Positions 23,685-33,639 of a DNA stretch of 64,000 nt are shown piece by piece. The stretch's first letter is position 1. Each line of letters starts with the position of its first letter. The DNA is taken from assembly GCA_026874595.1 (NCBI GenBank), contig CM049321.1, positions 864,479 through 928,478 on the forward strand. The letters are read 5' to 3'. The notes under the pieces were generated by a model that was given only the letters and a program-made list of their open reading frames with translations, ran no database searches and was not told the origin of the DNA. The position numbers and the translations under genes were made by a program. Source of the stretch: Sipunculus nudus (taxonomy: Eukaryota; Annelida; Sipuncula; Golfingiida; Sipunculidae).

Positions 23685-25560
23685 TACCGTATTTATGCGT
23701 GTACAGGACGACAAATTTTATCCTAAAAATATTTGGCAAAGAAGGGGGGCCGTCTTATACAAGGGTACAAGTTTTTCGGTGTCCTCAGGGCCGCCGAGGA
23801 TAATTTACGGCAATCAGCATTATTACGTCGGTCGAACTGGACGGCGTCAATATCGGTGATCATGTCCGTATGGTGGTAATGTACACTCAATAAAGAACAT
23901 TACAGTGCTTTGTTTTTGTTTGAATTTATCGTTTATACATCAGATTTACATGCGCACATAGTTAAATAATTGATAAGAAAAGGTTTGCCCTTGCCGCATT
24001 GACACAGGAATTTTAACGGAATCAATATATGAAAGCCCTTATGACAGTAGAGCCAGTGATTTCCCGCGATAGCGGACGGAATCGCGCAACTGACATACCG
24101 AAACGGAATCCCCAATCCTGAAAATATATAAGTTTTAAAGTATATTTTGCCAAAAAAATTCTTGGCAAATCACTTTAAACAGGTACGCAGTGATATAATT
24201 GTCGATGCCGCTATCAGCTTGCGGGGCTTACCCATGTACTCAAGATCCGAGAGGGATGCTGGGAACTTGCTAATGCCATCCAGTTGCACGTAATATGCAT
24301 ATTAATACAAGGATGATTTTTTCATATGGTGTCGTATTTACCGCGTAAAATGTTCACGAGTCCAGTGAATGCGGACGCTGTCAGCTGGCTTGCACACTGA
24401 CATACACGGAGACTCGCACATGGGACTTCGATTTCAAGACAACCAGTAGCGCGTTATAATTATAAATAAGAAGCGGCCTTTCCTCAGGTGACGCGAAATT
24501 CAATAGTTGTCAAGCTTGTATTATTGGACAACGCCAAGAAATGAATGTATTATAACGGGTCAACTGAGTTCAAGAAAGGGACCGAGTTTCCGCGGGATAT
24601 AAATATGAGGAATTACCTCACAATTGTAAAACGAAACCCCGGATTTGGTGCGTATATCCTCTTAGGAAATGATCTTTTAAATAGTGCCCGAATGAAAACC
24701 CTAGTTTCTACAATGTAGCATTGAACTTGCACACAGTTAAATGTCGTAAAATAACATAGTTCACGAAAGTCCTACTGGGTCATTACCTAATTACTTTTTC
24801 CTTCCTCACTGGTACAACGGAATAAATTCGAACCTGACCGACATCGTTTAAGCAAACGTGATACATTTTGTGGGAAAATTAGGTGACTGTGACATGGTTG
24901 TGGACAGGCCAGGAAAATGTAATTTTCGATAGTTAAAGATTAACACGGAATAATAAATGAGGAAGCCTAGTTAAGTAGAGCATCATAGAAGCCTTGGTTT
25001 CGTGCGCTGTCACTTGTCTACCTTAAGCCACTTACCAATGTGGACGCTGAAATGCAGTGGGTGTTTGGGGTGATATCCCTCAAATTATGCAGAAGACTGA
25101 CATATTAAAAAAATAAATTTATCTTTTTTAAAGAGGAAGGTTTCAATGCCCTGTAATGTTCATTCTCTTGACATGTTAATTCTTAGTGAGTGCCATTTCC
25201 TCGATAATAACTTATTACCCAAATTTGAGCCCTAAAATTGACCCTTTGATGTCTCTTATGATATTAATTTGAATTGTTGCATAATACTCATTCTTTGATA
25301 TGTGAAATTAATTCCGTTTTGGTCTGCTCCATACCTTTCTATATTACTTTCCTGTTTTCACTTGTAGCATCATAAAAAAAATATACCACTGACCATTTTA
25401 AGAATAAAAAATTTCAATCATCAGTGTTAAAGTGATCATTATGCTAACAAAGTGATCTTCAGTAGCTGGCAGCTCCAACTTAAGATGCTGAAAAATAATT
25501 TGAACCAAAATTTGAGGCTCAACATTGGGGGTCGTCTTATACACGGGGTCGATTTATTTA
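23685..25560. mobile_element. Possible pogo/Tigger-like non-autonomous element
   Basis: GCGTGTACAGGACGAC (about 23695-23710) is inverted relative to GTCGTCTTATACACGG (about 25529-25544), with 12 of about 14 core positions agreeing. A further GCCGTCTTATACAAGGG lies at 23749-23765. CCGTATTT...GTATAAGACG termini are typical of pogo-like elements. The interior has no transposase I recognise, and the outer end on the right is unclear. Confidence 0.3.
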
Positions 25561-26012
25561 AAAAAAGGGCGATCAGATTGAATGAAAATGAAACAGGAAA
25601 CATCATATTCATGGCAATACTACACGAAATTTGATCAAGAATACTAGTAAGTCTGCTAATTAAGGAGGATATTCATTGTTCCATTTTGAATTGTGTTTCA
25701 ATCGCTGGCTTAACAATTTTATGTCGGCCAGAAACATCTGCCTACAGTTAAAATTAAGATGAATCTAAGGTTCAAAGTTAGGTCATTTACGCTAGAAAAG
25801 AATGAAACAGCGAACAATACTTTATATTACAGGAATAAGATCAGTTACGTCGTGTCCATATATAATCTATATATATGAAAAGTGTTTAAATGCTATTGAC
25901 ACTTCGGGCAAAAACATTAGCCACCAACTTCTTAACAAACAAAGATAAATCTGATAGTATCATGTTATACAACCTACAGTTGTAACTTTTTAATTATGTA
26001 TATTATTTTCAG

Positions 26013-26043
26013 ATGGATAAACTATACCTTGTTGTTGAGTTCC

Positions 26044-26046
<3 letters not shown>
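26013..26046 (+). CDS. First coding exon, DUF4806-like gene (damaged 3' edge)
   Basis: An acceptor (TATTATTTTCAG, ending 26012) is followed at once by ATG and the sequence MDKLYLVVEFLGE. That is the usual opening of invertebrate DUF4806-family proteins, which begin with a short beta-strand-like VVEF segment. No GT donor follows: a GA microsatellite starts exactly at the expected exon edge (26047), and reading through it gives an Arg-Glu run and a stop. The donor may have been lost to the repeat or lie elsewhere. Part of the usual next segment (around a conserved Trp) is not found before the CYWPP exon. Confidence 0.5.

Positions 26047-26076
<30 letters not shown>
26047..26076. repeat. (GA)15 microsatellite at an exon edge
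   Basis: Fifteen GA copies begin directly after the codon block VVEFL of the first exon of the DUF4806-like gene. Confidence 0.95.
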
Positions 26077-26080
<4 letters not shown>

Positions 26081-26176
26081 TTTTATTACTATTTTAAATC
26101 ATAATGTTTTAGTATTAAACCTATTCTGTAACATATAACTTGTGTATATTGTATCATTCTTATATGTCGTTTCCAG

Positions 26177-26310
26177 GGATGTTTCTGCTACTGGCCACCA
26201 ATAAACCCATCACATAATCGGATAAGGAGGGCAGAGATACCTGACCAGGAGTTTTGGATGAGGTGTCCGATTAAGATGTTCTACAAGACAGTCACTTTTA
26301 AGTGTATAAG
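26177..26310 (+). CDS. CYWPP exon of the DUF4806-like gene
   Basis: The exon follows the acceptor TATGTCGTTTCCAG and ends at the donor GTAATA (26311). It reads GCFCYWPPINPSHNRIRRAE and continues through DQEFWMRCPIKMFYKTVTFK, 44 codons plus two bases. CYWPP followed by a charged stretch, a Trp and a basic strand is a hallmark of the amino-terminal part of DUF4806-family proteins, whose function is unknown. The phase (two bases left over) does not match the next exon found at 31809, so at least one exon between them is unrecognised. Confidence 0.65.
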
Positions 26311-26739
26311 GTAATATATATTTTGAGTATACGGGTAGCCTGATAAGAGTACATAATAACTGATACCAGTATCCGCATGACATGTCGTGAGAATTGACTA
26401 AAGCCCCTGGACTATACTAACAATTTTCTTGCTCTAAAAGTAAGGCTCAGCTGACCTCTGCCTATAGCTATTGTACAAAAGTACGACATGGAGCCAGTTT
26501 TTTTTAGCAGATTCATTCTAGTGATCAAGGCTGCTGAACAAATACTTTTTGGTGGTTCATCAGTTGTATGACACCAGTGGTGCTACCTTCAACTTTTGTC
26601 TTCATTTATAAACGAACAAGTATCGGTTATGACTGTTATGTCATATGATTAAATTGAATGAGCTCCGCAGTCAATATATCACGTATAGAAAATCAAAATA
26701 TGTTTTCAATTTTACAAAATGAGTTATAATTTATGTAAT
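26311..26739. other. Intron, nothing recognised
   Basis: Ordinary AT-rich sequence between the CYWPP exon and the satellite block that starts near 26740. Confidence 0.5.
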
Positions 26740-27900
26740 TTAGATTTATAGTTTACGAGGTATGGCGAATTAATGATATACTTGGGAGGCTCGACTGTAG
26801 CGCCCTCTAGCAGACATATTCCGAAGACGACAAATGCGTTTCGTATTATTAGTGTATGACATGAGATGTCTCAGTTTCAAAAGGATTCCGTCAAAGCTGT
26901 GGCCTGTAAAATGCTCAATGTAAGGCGTAAGAACCAGCAAGCAGGCGACTTTGAGGATAACGGACAAACAGATGGACACACTGACAAAGTGACAGAAGAT
27001 TGAAACCAGATGCCTTAATCAGGTTATGGAGAAGACTGAAAGGAAGAAAATAAGCTATAGCTTATGTAACTGAGGCTTTGGGTGTAGAGTTATGGCCAAT
27101 ACAATGGTATGTGTGTGAGAGTCATGTGCAGCGCCCACTAGTGGCCATATCCGGAAAATGAAAAATTTATTTCTAGATATTAGTGTAAGACATAAGATGT
27201 AATAGTTTCAAAAGGATTCCGTCAAAACTGTGGCCTACAGAATGCTAAATGTGAGACGCAAGAGCCAACAAGCAGACGAATTTGAGGACAACTGACAAAC
27301 AGACGAAAACACTGACAAAGTGACTCAAAATTGAGTCCAGATGACTTCTCCAGGTTATGGAGAAGACTCAAAGGAAGAAAAAAGCTACAGTTTATGTAAC
27401 TGAGGTTTATAGTTTTAAAGATATTGCCAAAGCATGATATGTTGGGAGAGGTTCGAGTTCAGCGCCCCCTAGCGGCCATATCCGGAAAATGAAAAATAGG
27501 TTTCGAGATATTAGTGTAAGACTTAAGATGTAATAGTTTCAAAAGGATTCTTTCAAAACTGTGGCCTGTAGAATGCTATATGTCAGACGCAAGAGCAAGC
27601 AGGCGAATTTGAGGACAACTGACAAACAGACGGACACAATGACAAAGTGACACAACATTGAGATCAGATGACATTATCAGTTTATGGAGAAGACTCAGAG
27701 GGAAAAAATAAGCTATAGTTTATGTAATTGAGGCTTTGGGTTTTAGAGATATGGCCAATGTAATGATATCTGTGTGAGGGTCGTCTGCAGCGCCCCCTAG
27801 CAGCCATATTCAAAAAATGAAAAAACAATTTCGAGATACTAGTGTAGGACTTATGATATGTCAGTTTCAAAAAGATTCCTGCAATAATGTGGCCTTTGGC
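26740..27900. repeat. Satellite of 318-341-bp units, 4 copies
   Basis: The core GCGCCCNCTAG occurs at 26800, 27131, 27472 and 27790. Around each lie TTTCAAAAGGATTC, CTGTGGCCT, GACAAACAGACG and GGAGAAGACT in the same order. The last copy is truncated near 27900 where a different CTCG-rich repeat begins. Short minus-strand frames over the units are repeat artefacts. Confidence 0.85.
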
Positions 27901-27964
27901 GCAAGATGAATGAAATCTCGAAATATCTCTATTCACGAGATATTTTACGAGATACTGCAAGATT

Positions 27965-28402
27965 TGTAATAAAATCTTGTAGTACTAGTTGAATGCTACC
28001 TGATGCAAAAAACTAGATCACTCTAGCTTTAAAACTGACAAAGTTAGAAAAATAAGATCCCTTATTTTCGAATATCATGACTTTTCCCTAAAAAAATTGT
28101 AACCATGGTTACGGCAAATTTGAGTCAGCTACACACCAGATGACAGGCCTTGGAATGACGATTAAAATGAGCTATTGTTGAAGTAGATACGACTAATAGT
28201 CACAAAGATATGAAGAAAAAAACGTTTTGAGAAGTTTTGACGACCTTGACCTTGACCTTTGACCTATTTTAACCAAAAACAATAGGGCACCTAGAAATTA
28301 TGTTTTCCAACATCCCTGTAAGTTTCAAGGTTATTGTGGCAAAATTGTGGCCAGGAGAGTGGTGACAAACAAACAAACAAACAAACAAACAGACAGACAG
28401 AC
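27965..28402 (+). repeat. 430-bp dispersed repeat, copy 1, with (AAAC)n tail
   Basis: It shares with 30505-30925, in the same order, GCAAAAAACTAGA, AAAACTGACAAAGTTAGAAA, a GTAACCATGG block, GGCCTTGGAATGAC, GTTGAAGTAGATACG and CCTTGACCTTGACCTTTGAC. It ends in (AAAC)n, then (AGAC)n. A short tetranucleotide tail is typical of retrotransposed or MITE-like copies; the class is not assigned. Confidence 0.8.
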
Positions 28403-28494
28403 TAGACGACCAGAGGTCGAACGCTTGCCGGAAATGGCCGGTAATAAGACAGCGAAACAGACGGTCAGTTACTAGGCAGACAGACAGAGAACGT

Positions 28495-29225
28495 GTAACA
28501 CTGTCTATAGTTTTGGAGATATTGCACAATAATGATTGCTGCAGTGCCATCTGGCGGCTATTTCTAAAAGGAGAAAATATAAGTTTCGAGATAATTTATT
28601 TTTTTTATTGTATATATTTGATGTATAATTAAAATTTAACCCCCGCAGAATACGACAGAGTCCCTGGAGGTAAAATGGATTAAATCTAGTTCCGGAAATG
28701 GCCGGAAATAAGACAGCGAAACAGACGGACAGTTACTAGGTAGAAAAAATTAGTTTCGAGATATTTTATTTTTAATTATATATATATTATGTATAATTAA
28801 AATTTAACCCCCGCGGAACACAACAGAGTCCCCACGAGGTTAAACGCTTTAAATTTAGTTTCAGAAGCTGCAATCAATGTTGTGACACTGTCTATAGTAT
28901 TGGAGATATGGCACAAAAATGATTGCTGCAGCGCCATCTGAAAGGAAAAAAAAATAGTTTCGCGATATTTTAATTTTTATTATATATATTTTATGTATAC
29001 TTAAAATTTAACCCCCGCAGAATACGACAGAGTCCCCACAAGGTTAAACGCATTAAATATAGTTTCAGAAGCTGCAATCAATGTTGTGACACTGTCTGTA
29101 GTTTTGGAGATATGGCACAATAATGATTGCTGCAGCGCCATCTGGGGGCTATTTTCTAAAAGGAAAAAAATAAGTTTCCAGATATTTTATTTTAATATAT
29201 ATTTTGATGTATAATTAAAATTTTA
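28495..29225. repeat. Tandem block of about 170-213-bp units
   Basis: The landmark AATTTAACCC occurs at about 28633, 28801 and 29005, with a diverged copy near 29218. Units share TGTGACACTGTCTATAGT, TGATTGCTGCAGNGCCATCT and AGTTTC(G/C)AGATATTTTA. The unit lengths differ because of internal deletions. Confidence 0.75.
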
Positions 29226-29689
29226 CCCCTGCCCCCAACTGCTAAACCAGGGATCAGCCCATATTTTGACACACCCAACTACATATTCGGGGATCCGTCC
29301 CTGGTTTCAAAGATATGCCAGTGGTTCCTGGCAACACAAGTGGCCGCACAAGGGGACACAATAAAAATCACAGGTGTGTTCCCTCCACATTTAGCGGCTT
29401 TTGTCCTCTATTCAATGCTGCTTTGTGAGATTCATGGACGACCGCGCACGCCAACATGCAACTGTAATAGCCTTGCCGGCATTTACCGGTCAACCCTGAA
29501 GCCACTTGTGTTCACGGCAATTGGATGTATTTTCATCATTTAATGAAAAACGAGGGAAGATTTGACGAGAATTGCAATAAAATCACATGATGTGATTGAG
29601 AGTGTCAGACGCTGTCAAATGCTGAAAACTATATGTCTGTAGGGTATAAAATGACAGCATAATAGGCATTTGTTTAAATGGTCCACTGT

Positions 29690-30500
29690 TCTCGTTTGAT
29701 GACAAATGGTGCGAGATATAACGAGATATTCACTTATATCACTTAACACTAATCAAATGATTGTTGAACAGTAGAAAAATAAAATCTCTAGCATAAAAGT
29801 GAAAGAGATATAGACATTTGTTGAATATTTTGTTCAAAATATCGAATATTCTCGTTTGGCGGGAGATGATGCGAGATTTGGCGAGATTTGCAGTTTTATC
29901 ATGTTAAGCTTCCGAAAGGCTACCAGAGGCTGAAACCCTATACTCTTTAACCTAAAACATGATCGAGTTATCAGCATCTCGCGAAATCTCGTAATTTCTC
30001 GTTTGACGGAAAAACAGATCGAGATTCTACGAGACTTCCATTTGACTGGATTAGAGCCAAGGGAATGCTACCTCATGCAGAAAACTAGACCCTTGTAGTA
30101 TAAATATCAACAGAGACAGAAGCAAAAAACTAATTATTTTCAGATTGTCAAGTTTTACCCCAAAATTTGGTTACCATGGTAACAGCAGCACAAAGCTACA
30201 TGTACGCAGGAATAAGCCAATGATCCTAGTTTCAGATACGACAAAAAAAATGGTGTCACGTTTAATATTTTTTGAGATATTGCAGAAAAATGATATGTTA
30301 CAGTGTTTCATGTACCACGCCCCCTGGTGGCTATTTCCAAAAAATGAAAAATTGATTTCGAGATATTTATAAATGACACAAAATATATCAATTTCAAAGC
30401 CACTGTTAAAAAATGCGACCTGTAGGTCATATTAAATGAAATCTCGAAAACTCTCGTTTGGCGAGAAATGGTGCGAGATTTTACGAGACTTTTACGTGTA
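29690..30500. repeat. CTCGTTTGGCGAG-type degenerate repeats
   Basis: Blocks of the form CTCGTTTG...GATGNTGCGAGAT...ACGAGA occur at about 29690, 29851, 29998 and 30451, and a related block lies at 27912-27955. The CTCG and CGAG words in each make a local inverted structure. Confidence 0.6.
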
Positions 30501-30504
30501 TGAT

Positions 30505-30893
30505 AAAAAGCTTATTTAGTACTATCTGGTGCAAAAAACTAGACCTCTCTACCTTTAAAACTGACAAAGTTAGAAAAATTAGTCCATTGATTTTCGATTT
30601 TCATCACTTTTACCCGAAAATACGTAACCATGGTGACAACAAATTTGATTCAGCTACACCTTAGATGAAAGGCCTTGGAATGACAATTAAAATGAGCTAC
30701 AGTTGAAGTAGATACGCTTTAAAGAAAAAAAGATATGAAGAAAAAACCGTTTTGAGAACTTTTGATGTCCTTGACCTTGACCTTTGACCGATCATGACCA
30801 AAAACAATAGGCTCCGAGGAGAACCGATTATACACTTTATCTGTAAGTTTTAGAGCGATTGGTGAAAAACTGTGGCCTGTAGAGCGTGGATAT

Positions 30894-30924
<31 letters not shown>

Positions 30925-30925
30925 A
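30505..30925 (+). repeat. 430-bp dispersed repeat, copy 2, with (CAGA)n tail
   Basis: Direct-orientation homologue of 27965-28402, ending in (GACA)n at about 30893-30925. It keeps the CCTTGACCTTGACCTTTGACC half-site cluster near 30768. Confidence 0.8.
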
Positions 30926-31212
30926 ACATACGCGGGTGATCAACATGCTTGCGAAAATCGAAGATTTCCGGCAAGCAACAAACAGACATACTCAACTGAC
31001 CAATATGCTTGCCGAAATCTTTGATTCCGGCAAGCAATAAAAACAAATTTTCGTTCACTGAGAAAAAATAATGTGGTAGAATCTGAACAATTCTTGCAAA
31101 TAATAAAAATGACATACAAATATACATATATATATATATAGAAGGTAGTGTTACCCTCTGACCCTCTGATGTAAAGTGCTCTATGGCCTACAGACTAGGC
31201 CAGAGGGGAATA

Positions 31213-31610
31213 ACTCTGAAGAAAAACAACACTGTAAATTCACAAGTCTGTTTCACGGGATGCGAAGTGGTTAGAATGAAGCTAATTGAGCATCCTGGTA
31301 TATATCTTTGTATTATTATATATAAACATTAAAACAATAACCTCTTTGCCCTGTTATGTTCCAGTACCGCACGTGTACCCCGGCCGACCAATCCTATTGT
31401 GCCCCCGAGGACAATAGGATCAGTGTCAGTCTTTCACACGCCCCCCCCCCCCCCGGCCCCGAATCGCACAAAGCATAATCTCGTAATCTCATAAAGTCTC
31501 GGCTTTTCAAACCACGTCGTTAGCTTCATTCTAAACACTTTCACCTGATGATCGGGTCGCATCCCCTGAAACAGACTGTTGTGAATTTACAGTGTTCATT
31601 TTCTTCAGAG

Positions 31611-31611
<1 letters not shown>
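31213..31611. mobile_element. Foldback/MITE-like element
   Basis: The left arm 31213-31284 (ACTCTGAAGAAAAACAACAC to GAATGAAGCTA) is inverted in the right arm 31521-31611, which has about 15 extra bases near GATGATCGGGTC. The loop contains a smaller hairpin, CCTATTGT / ACAATAGG (about 31391-31416), and a C14 run near 31441. TA microsatellites abut or lie near both sides (about 31120-31140 and 31613-31660). Confidence 0.65.
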
Positions 31612-31612
<1 letters not shown>

Positions 31613-31664
<52 letters not shown>

Positions 31665-31730
31665 GTATATATTTCTATATAGATTTTGTTTGCTGTGACA
31701 CCAGAATTTATATAAACATACATACACACA

Positions 31731-31770
<40 letters not shown>
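31613..31770. repeat. (TA)n tracts next to an exon
   Basis: Two TA tracts (about 31613-31658 and 31735-31768) lie within 200 bp upstream of the acceptor at 31808. Confidence 0.9.
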
Positions 31771-31773
<3 letters not shown>

Positions 31774-31808
31774 GGGAGTTATAAATAACTTTTTGTCTTA
31801 ATTTGCAG

Positions 31809-32027
31809 ACATCCAGCTGCATATGAAACTGCAAACGCTGATAGACAAGCAGGCTGAAATTATGCGGCTGTTAAGGGGACTTCTTGTTAAGGGACATTGT
31901 TGGAAAATCCCTTGGCCCGGAGGAAATTGACATCAGTGACCTGGCTCCGACCCAGCTAACAACGATAGACCAACTTAATGACCTTTGTGAGCGCATTGAG
32001 AATGAAGAGGGCTTCCGGCACAAACTG
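31809..32027 (+). CDS. Middle exon of the DUF4806-like gene, frameshifted by a 16-nt duplication
   Basis: The exon lies between an acceptor ATTTGCAG (31808) and a donor GTAATT (32028). Its first part reads [18 protein letters not shown] (coiled-coil-like); its second part, in another frame, reads [17 protein letters not shown] and then [18 protein letters not shown] and GFRHKL. The second part matches the start of a DUF4806 domain (L-T-T-I-D-Q-L pattern followed by an acidic helix and F-R-x-K-L). The frames are joined if one copy of the 16 bases GGACTTCTTGTTAAGG is removed: TTAAGGGGAC and TTAAGGGAC flank it, so it looks like a small tandem duplication. Without it the exon is 203 nt and ends in phase 0. 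As assembled the exon is broken. Confidence 0.6.
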
Positions 32028-33200
32028 GTAATTTCATTGATTTAGCTTTAGTTAAATTATACAGCATTATCCCACAAACTCTAGGATAATTAACCCTTTA
32101 CTGTTTTCAGGCTCACAAAGGGCCACTCAAAATTGCCACCTAAAATGCCCTCGTATGACTAGATCCTCTCTGGTAAAAAATATTACATATTCATTCTACT
32201 GTCTTAATCATCAAATATACCTATACAAACTCTCTCATTAAGATTTGTTGCTGAAAAAAAGATGTTGCTTGTAATATTAATGTAAACAAGTGTCAGAATT
32301 TGTCGGAAATCTTAAATAAATGTAAACAAGAACCATTTCTTGATTTATAGCTCAGATGACTGTAAGTCAAGCAGTTCTCGCACTTCCTGACTCGCGGAAA
32401 CAGACTTGAGAATAGTTCGAGACATGTTTGAGACACGAGCGACGCCTCTGCGACTATTTTGCGAGAAATGTGCGACAAGTTAGCGACACTTCGCGAATCA
32501 CGCGAGGAAAATGAGAACCGCCACGAATATTCTAAGACACTTTTGAGACTCCCTTTCGAATGCATTCGCAATTTGTCGCAAAGCTGGTGCAGCCCAGTGA
32601 GATACAGGCAATAGTGATTGGTCAACGTCCGTCGTCTGTCTGTCTGTCCGTCTGTCTGTTAGACTGGCACGTCTTGACAATGTTGGACCCAGAAACCTGT
32701 AGCTGAAAATCCAGGGAGGTCAATAAACAAGGCCTACAGGCCTAATGCGAACCTGTGCACATGGATATACACCAGGTATAACGCTTCAATGCTGAACCAA
32801 TACTTTTCATATATATGAACAATGCAAGTTCTAAACATTTTGAACAAGAAACAATACACAAACATCACTGCTGAAATTCTGGCATGGGTGCACAAAACAC
32901 AAAAATACTTGTAGGTGGCACTACCAGTCTTGTATACAACAAAGCTCTTGACATGTATAAATATGCCCAATTTCAGGCTGATATATCAAATTCTTCCGTA
33001 GAATTAAGCAGGCACATACGCTTTGCAAAAGTCATTGTAGATGGCGACACCAGTCTTGTGAACGAGAAAGCCATTAAAGACACATTGACAGGTCAGAATA
33101 TCAGGCCAATACATCAAACATACCTTGAGTCTGATGCACGGGGCTCACCAGGCTTAGGTGAGAAAGGCTGTTGCCCCGAGTGTACTGTGACAAATTACTG
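32028..33200. other. Intron with dispersed repeat fragments
   Basis: The segment 32340-32680 is a dispersed element with GCGAC/CGCGA words and a (GTCTGTCC)-type run near 32634-32660. The segment 32910-33080 has degenerate GGTGGCACTACC and GATGGCGACACC boxes. No exon was recognised, although the DUF4806 domain should have about 25 more residues between the exons at 31809 and 36458. Confidence 0.45.
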
Positions 33201-33605
33201 GCTCAGGCTACTGCACTGAGTGAACTCTTGACCTGCACCTGGCTAGACTGAGTGAACTTTTGACCTGTACCTGGCTGCACTGAGTGAACTCTTGACCTGT
33301 TGCATAATCTGATACAGTTGGCAGTCTACCAAAGCTATAAATAAATCCAGGCTGACCTTTTGCCTATTGCCAATCTGAAAGCTCACAGATTGGCTCCATA
33401 TGCAGCCCTGAGGGGCATGACACCCATGAGGTGATCACAGGATACTCATGAGGTGATCACATGCTACCCATGAGATGATCACATGCTGCCCATGAGGTGA
33501 TCACATGCCTTGTGCTTGGTTGCACTGACTGAACTCTTGACCTATATTTGGCTGCACTGAATGAACTCTTGATCTGTTGCCAAATCTGATGCAGTTGGCA
33601 GTTTC
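33200..33605. repeat. Two small minisatellites
   Basis: CTGCACTGAGTGAACTCTTG with GACCTGTACCTGG repeats about three times at 33205-33300 and again, diverged, at 33520-33600. Between them a 22-23-bp unit, CCCATGAGGTGATCACATGC, repeats four times (about 33420-33508); each unit contains the palindrome TGATCA. Confidence 0.8.
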
Positions 33606-33639
33606 TCAACCTATTCAAGAAACATACACAATCTCGGCC

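Noticed and set aside
29340-29543. 67-codon plus-strand frame
   Set aside because: Lies between repeat blocks with no acceptor, donor or recognised motif.
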